A DNA stretch of 64,000 nt, from the NCBI GenBank assembly GCA_965602225.1, contig CBFCYE010000011.1, positions 26,276 through 90,275 of the forward strand, given 5' to 3'. The notes under the pieces were generated by a model, which was not told the DNA's origin, ran no database searches, and saw nothing but the letters and a program-made list of their open reading frames with translations. Positions 60,256-64,000 of this stretch are shown piece after piece. This stretch comes from Tenderia sp965602225 (GTDB lineage: Bacteria > Pseudomonadota > Gammaproteobacteria > Tenderiales > Tenderiaceae). How positions within the stretch are numbered: position 1 is the first letter of the stretch; each line of letters begins with the position of its first letter. The translations under genes were made by a program, and so were the position numbers.

Positions 60256-62018
60256 GGTTTTTCCTCTACCCGGCCAAGGGCGCGTTTGTCTTCAATCTCG
60301 AAACGGCGTTGCAACATGGTCTGGTTGTCTTCCTTGAGGTTTTGGTATTGCTGCCAGGCCTGGGTCGGTGGCTGTTGTTTCAGGTCTTTCATCTGATCCC
60401 ATTGTGCCAAACTTTGGCTCAGGGCTGCGTCCTGCTTTTGTTGTTGACCGGCCTGTTTGCCATCGGCCTTGCTGAGGCGGGCGTTTTGTTGGCTCTGGCC
60501 TGATAGTGGGTTGCTGTTTGTCTCGCCACCGGCGCCCGTGTCGATCTGATCTTGTGCCTGTTCCTGGCCGGGGCGCGGTTGTTCCTGTTCGCTTTGTTTC
60601 AGTCCGCCCCATTGCTGTTTGGCCTTGTTGAGCAGGGTCAGGTTGTGACTGGCGCGGGGATAGCTGCCTTGCAGTTGTACGGCCAGCTCAAAGGCGGCGA
60701 TGGCTGAGTCCAGCTGTTGCAGCTGGCTGAGAGTATTGCCCTGGTTGTAGGCGGCGCGGGCCTTTTGTTGTCGGTCTTCGGTCTGGCGGTAGGCCTGTTC
60801 AAAGGCCGTGAGTGCCTGCTGCCATTTCCCCAGGCGATAGGCTGCAGCACCTTGTCCCATGAGTCCGGTGTAATTATCGAGTTGGCTATAAGTTTTAAGT
60901 GCGCCCTGGTTGTCGTCGGCTTTGAGTTGATTCAGGCCTTTATGTTCATGCCATGGGGCGGCGTCGGCAGGATCGGTATTTAATAACAGCAGGCCGGCGA
61001 GAATGATCACCAACCCTTGCGGTCGTTGCAGGCCCTGCCAGAACAGAATGATCAGCGCCAACAGGATTAAGGCCGGGAACAGCGGTTGGCCCATCTGGGT
61101 CTTGATCTCGGTTTGATAGCGACTCTGTTGCAGTTGGCTGATTTCTGCTTCGATTGCTGGCCAGACCGTCGGGCTGAGGTCGAGATAATCACCGCCACCG
61201 GCCTGGGCCAGTTGTTCCAGGGTGGTGCGTTGCAGTTGTGAGGTGAAGATCTTGCCCTGTTGCCGTACCAGTCGGCCGCCGGCCAAGGGCACCGGGCCGC
61301 CCTGTGGTGTGCCGACACCTAGGCTGATTAGTTTGTGGCCGGCCTGGTGCAGATCACTGGCGGCGCGCAGGGCTTCGGGGTCGTGGATCTCGCCATCGCT
61401 GATCAGCAGCACCAGTCCAGCGGTTTTGTCATCACGGATTAGATTTTTGCTGATTAGATTTTCCTGGGCCAGCCGCAGGGCGCGACCGAGATTGGAACCG
61501 GCAACATAGGCCAGCGATGGATCGAGCTGTTGCAAGAAATGGCGGAAGGCCTGTTGATCATGACTGAGTGGCAGGACGGTATAGGCATTGGCCGAATAGG
61601 CGATCAGGGCCAGGCGATGGGTATCGAGCGAATAGCTGAAATCGGTGAGCAGCTTTTTGGCCTGTTCCAGACGGCTGGGGCTGACATCCTGCACCGCCAT
61701 CGACGGTGAGATGTCGACGATGATGACGATATTGGCGGCCATGGCCTCGATCTGTTGCGGCTCTGATTTGGCAATAAACGGCCCGGCCAGGGCGGCGCTA
61801 AGCAGCAGCCAGACCGATAGAAAGGCGCTCAGTTTCTGTTTGTTGTTTTGCAGCGGTGCGCTCAGGACCTGGGCCCAGAGGTGGCGCTGGATGAATTTTT
61901 CCAGTCGCGGTTGTGCCGCGGCTTTTGGTTTCAGCCATAACAACGGCAGCGGTGCCAGGGCCAGCAATAACCACCAGGGATTGAGCCATTGCAAGCTAAT
62001 CAATTCAGAGGGGCTCAT
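60249..62018 (-). CDS. batB: BatB/BatC-like fusion of von Willebrand A and TPR domains
   Basis: The 589-residue protein has N-terminal membrane helices, a von Willebrand A domain with the MIDAS motif in IIVDISPSMAVQD (D-x-S-x-S near residue 100) and LLISDGEIHD. Another helix and then a TPR region follow (residues 360-450; RAAYNQGNTLSQLQQLD is typical), before a Gln-rich tail. The TPR part corresponds to BatC, so batB and batC appear fused. It overlaps batA by 4 bases and batD by 7. Confidence 0.9.
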   Translation of the reverse strand: MSPSELISLQWLNPWWLLLALAPLPLLWLKPKAAAQPRLEKFIQRHLWAQVLSAPLQNNKQKLSAFLSVWLLLSAALAGPFIAKSEPQQIEAMAANIVIIVDISPSMAVQDVSPSRLEQAKKLLTDFSYSLDTHRLALIAYSANAYTVLPLSHDQQAFRHFLQQLDPSLAYVAGSNLGRALRLAQENLISKNLIRDDKTAGLVLLISDGEIHDPEALRAASDLHQAGHKLISLGVGTPQGGPVPLAGGRLVRQQGKIFTSQLQRTTLEQLAQAGGGDYLDLSPTVWPAIEAEISQLQQSRYQTEIKTQMGQPLFPALILLALIILFWQGLQRPQGLVIILAGLLLLNTDPADAAPWHEHKGLNQLKADDNQGALKTYSQLDNYTGLMGQGAAAYRLGKWQQALTAFEQAYRQTEDRQQKARAAYNQGNTLSQLQQLDSAIAAFELAVQLQGSYPRASHNLTLLNKAKQQWGGLKQSEQEQPRPGQEQAQDQIDTGAGGETNSNPLSGQSQQNARLSKADGKQAGQQQKQDAALSQSLAQWDQMKDLKQQPPTQAWQQYQNLKEDNQTMLQRRFEIEDKRALGRVEEKPW

Positions 62019-63004
62019 GCCATCACCTCACGGCTGCGAGACCATTGGCCAAGCAGTAACAGGATCAGGCCAAGCAGCAGCGGTGCCAGATACCATTCGC
62101 TGGGCGAGGCATTTTGCTGCGCCAGCGGTACGGTTTCACCGCGTTCGATAGCGGCGATGATCTTGTGCAGCCCTTCGGTATCGCCGGCGCGAAAATATTT
62201 GCCACCGGTTTCTTCAGAGAGTCGTTGCAGCAGCACCTCGTCCAGCGGTACTTCAATAAAGTCCGGCTGCTCCACCGGGCCGCGCTGAAACAATACCTTG
62301 CCGGGGTTGCCGACGCCGATGCTGTAGATCTTGACGTCATATAGTTTGGCCATCTCCAGTGCATTGAGGGGATGGATTTCACCGGCGGTGTTGCTGCCAT
62401 CGGTGAGCAGGATAAGGTTGCGCGATTGGCCCGGTTGCCGTTCCAGTCGTTTGACTCCCAGGGCGATGGCCTGACCGAGGGCGGTCTTTTGTCCGGCCAT
62501 GCCCTGATCGATGTCTTGGGTCAGGCGCTGGATCAGGTTCAGGTCGCTGGATAAAGGCGCGAGGGTGTAGGCGTCATCGGCGAAGACGATCAGGCCGATG
62601 CGGTCGCCGTGGCGTTGTTCGATGAATTGTTTGATCACGTGTTTAACCGTGTCGAGACGATTAACAGCCTGGCCGTTGACGTAGAAGTCCTGCGCCTTCA
62701 TCGAGCTGGAGATGTCCAAGGCCAACATAAAGTTGCGGCCCTGGTGTTCGTCGCCGCCCTGCCACTGCGGTCGGCTCAGGGCCAGCAATAACAGGCAGCA
62801 GCCGGTTAGCCATAACCACGGCAGGCTGCGAGTGCGGCTCTGTTGGCTGAGGCTGGCCAGCAGCGCGGCCTGGGGATGGTAGAGCGCTGTGTTTTGTTTG
62901 GCCTGACCTTTATATATCCGGGGGCGTCGTTGTTGCGCCATAAACCACATGATCCACGGTAGAGGCAGGGCCAACAACCAGATGGGGTCGGCCAGGTTCA
63001 GCAT
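62015..63004 (-). CDS. batA: BatA von Willebrand A membrane protein
   Basis: The 329-residue protein has a MIDAS motif in FMLALDISSSMKAQDFYV and LILLTDGSN, and helices at both ends. MIDAS and topology fit BatA. It overlaps DUF4381 upstream by 7 bases and batB downstream. Confidence 0.92.
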   Translation of the reverse strand: MLNLADPIWLLALPLPWIMWFMAQQRRPRIYKGQAKQNTALYHPQAALLASLSQQSRTRSLPWLWLTGCCLLLLALSRPQWQGGDEHQGRNFMLALDISSSMKAQDFYVNGQAVNRLDTVKHVIKQFIEQRHGDRIGLIVFADDAYTLAPLSSDLNLIQRLTQDIDQGMAGQKTALGQAIALGVKRLERQPGQSRNLILLTDGSNTAGEIHPLNALEMAKLYDVKIYSIGVGNPGKVLFQRGPVEQPDFIEVPLDEVLLQRLSEETGGKYFRAGDTEGLHKIIAAIERGETVPLAQQNASPSEWYLAPLLLGLILLLLGQWSRSREVMA

Positions 63005-63444
63005 TTGAGCCAGCCGCGAATGGTGGTGAAGGTTTGTTCGTCGAGTCTGACTTTGCAGTCAGGCTGATAGCGCAGTTGCTGTAATCGTTGGATTGTCGCC
63101 TGCCATTCAATTTCATGGTCTGCCAACTGTGCCGGGGTGTGCGGGTCGAGTTGTTTTAGTCCCAATCCCAGTCTGAGCAGGGTGGCCAGTTGATAGGCGG
63201 TGGTGCGTTGATCCAGTTCACCGCTTAACCATTGTTGTTGGATCTGCGTCAGGCGTTGTGGTGCCGCGTCGGCCAGTGTTTTGGTTGATTTGGACCTGTT
63301 CATTCGCCAGATAATCAGGCCGATGATTGCCAGCGCCATCACCAAGCCCGTGACCATCCAGATCAACGGCCACCAGTTTGGTGCGGGCGGTAATTCGATT
63401 CCTGCCAGTTGCAGAGTTAATTGTTCAAATTGTTGCTCGTTCAT
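62998..63444 (-). CDS. DUF4381 membrane protein of the Bat operon
   Basis: The 148-residue protein has one membrane helix (NWWPLIWMVTGLVMALAIIG) and a cytoplasmic helical tail. DUF4381 proteins lie between DUF58 and BatA in many Bat operons. It overlaps both neighbours by 4-7 bases, so the five genes are translationally coupled. Confidence 0.85.
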   Translation of the reverse strand: MNEQQFEQLTLQLAGIELPPAPNWWPLIWMVTGLVMALAIIGLIIWRMNRSKSTKTLADAAPQRLTQIQQQWLSGELDQRTTAYQLATLLRLGLGLKQLDPHTPAQLADHEIEWQATIQRLQQLRYQPDCKVRLDEQTFTTIRGWLKC

Positions 63445-64000
63445 AGCGCCTGGGCCAGCGGGCTGAGGATGTCGGCATCGGTGTAGAGGTGGTGGTGTTT
63501 CACAGCGCTGCGGCGAAACAGCTGTTCCAGCTGTGTCTGTTTTGCGGTCATGCTGGCGGCGTATTGCTGTCTCAGCTGGGCATTGTCGGTGTCGATGATC
63601 AGCTCGCTGCCATCAAAGGGTGAGCGGATGCGCAGCTTGCCGACAGCGGTTAGCTGCTGTTCACCTTGATCGATGATTTGCAGTGCATGCAGGTTATGCC
63701 ATTCAGCAAGTTGCGCCAGTGGGGTGTGTAGTTCTTCTGACCAATGTTGAAAGTCGCTGATCAGATAAATGGTGTCGTGACGTTGGGCCAGCTGTTGCAG
63801 TTGTTTGATGCTGTTGGCCGGGTCGGCGACAGTGTAGTCGTGGCCAGGGTGATGGTTGACCTGGCCGATCATGACCAGGGTCTGATCGAGCTGGCTGGCC
63901 GGTTGGAAAAACCGGTTTTTTTGGCCTACCAACATGCCGCCGATTTCGGCCCCCTGGCGCAGCGCGGCAAAGCTGATCAGGGCGGTGGCACGGCTGGCGA
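63441..64000 (-). CDS. DUF58 protein of the Bat operon (C-terminal part)
   Basis: The frame is open to the right edge, so only the C-terminal 186 residues are present. The visible segment ATALISFAALRQGAEIGGML and the later DTIYLISDFQHWSEELHTPL fit the VWA-like DUF58 family. In Bat operons this gene follows a MoxR ATPase gene, which would lie to the right of the window. Confidence 0.82.
   Translation of the reverse strand, partial: ASRATALISFAALRQGAEIGGMLVGQKNRFFQPASQLDQTLVMIGQVNHHPGHDYTVADPANSIKQLQQLAQRHDTIYLISDFQHWSEELHTPLAQLAEWHNLHALQIIDQGEQQLTAVGKLRIRSPFDGSELIIDTDNAQLRQQYAASMTAKQTQLEQLFRRSAVKHHHLYTDADILSPLAQAL

Noticed and set aside
1..64000. CRISPR array, prophage or integrase
   Set aside because: No regularly spaced repeats, integrase, phage structural genes or tRNA-linked direct repeats were found.

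Overview
The window is a stretch of chromosome from what looks like a free-living, respiratory, aerobic gammaproteobacterium. Three things support this: a Vfr/Crp-type regulator beside an OsmC gene, the order speD-coq7, and the gene pairs rpe-gph-trpE and trpGDC. Alternative complex III and a large multihaem cytochrome cluster suggest a lithotroph or electroautotroph of Chromatiales/Tenderiales type. That placement is inference, because no rRNA or other strong taxonomic marker lies in the window.

Layout. 1-3.9 kb: end of an alternative complex III operon (actB fragment, actC, D, E, F). 3.9-8.0 kb: a DUF3530 protein, then rpe, gph and trpE, with a leader peptide/hairpin in front of trpE that looks like a Trp attenuator. 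8.3-18.0 kb: a pilus locus sitting between trpE and trpGDC. It encodes a FlgT-like lipoprotein, a PapD-like chaperone, two DUF4402 pilin-like proteins, an O-antigen-ligase-like membrane protein, a glycine-zipper protein and a 1028-residue usher-like barrel ending in a SPOR domain. 18.3-20.8 kb: trpG, trpD, trpC. 20.9-31 kb: two paralogous TraF-type barrels, crp, osmC-like, a VOC protein, speD, coq7, an FG-GAP propeller with a GlyGly-CTERM-like tail, glcF and a [2Fe-2S] ferredoxin. 30.5-32.4 kb: an ABC exporter whose two genes are separated by a 172-bp MITE-like element that now supplies the permease start codon. 32.5-34.9 kb: rplM, rpsI, tRNA-Gln(CTG) and a porin.

35.0-49.9 kb is the most striking part. 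Ten consecutive genes have the make-up of a trans-envelope electron conduit: a tetrahaem cytochrome, a parvulin-type isomerase, an outer-membrane barrel, three trihaem c7-type cytochromes, a lipoprotein with a cupredoxin-like copper site, two NHL-propeller lipoproteins and an 11-haem cytochrome. A ResB/CcsA/TPR cytochrome-c maturation set follows. The ten genes carry 24 CXXCH motifs. The composition and the count of ten resemble, from memory, the undecahaem 'uet' cluster proposed for the cathode bacterium 'Candidatus Tenderia electrophaga'. I could not verify this and do not assign letters.

50-64 kb: an Old Yellow Enzyme, a small protein with an eCIS-toxin-like leader motif, an AlkC-like DNA repair protein, an Acr3 arsenite pump with a GNAT gene, a fourth trihaem cytochrome, the nucleoid protein YejK, an AT-rich NACHT NTPase that is a candidate defence gene, and a Bat operon (batD, batB, batA, DUF4381, DUF58) running off the right edge.

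How the parts may work together: if the conduit carries electrons from outside, the porin-cytochrome and periplasmic trihaem proteins would pass them to the inner membrane, where alternative complex III and ubiquinone (coq7) operate. The ResB/CcsA pair would attach the haems. The pilus locus is a separate surface-structure system. No CRISPR array, integrase or transposase was seen.
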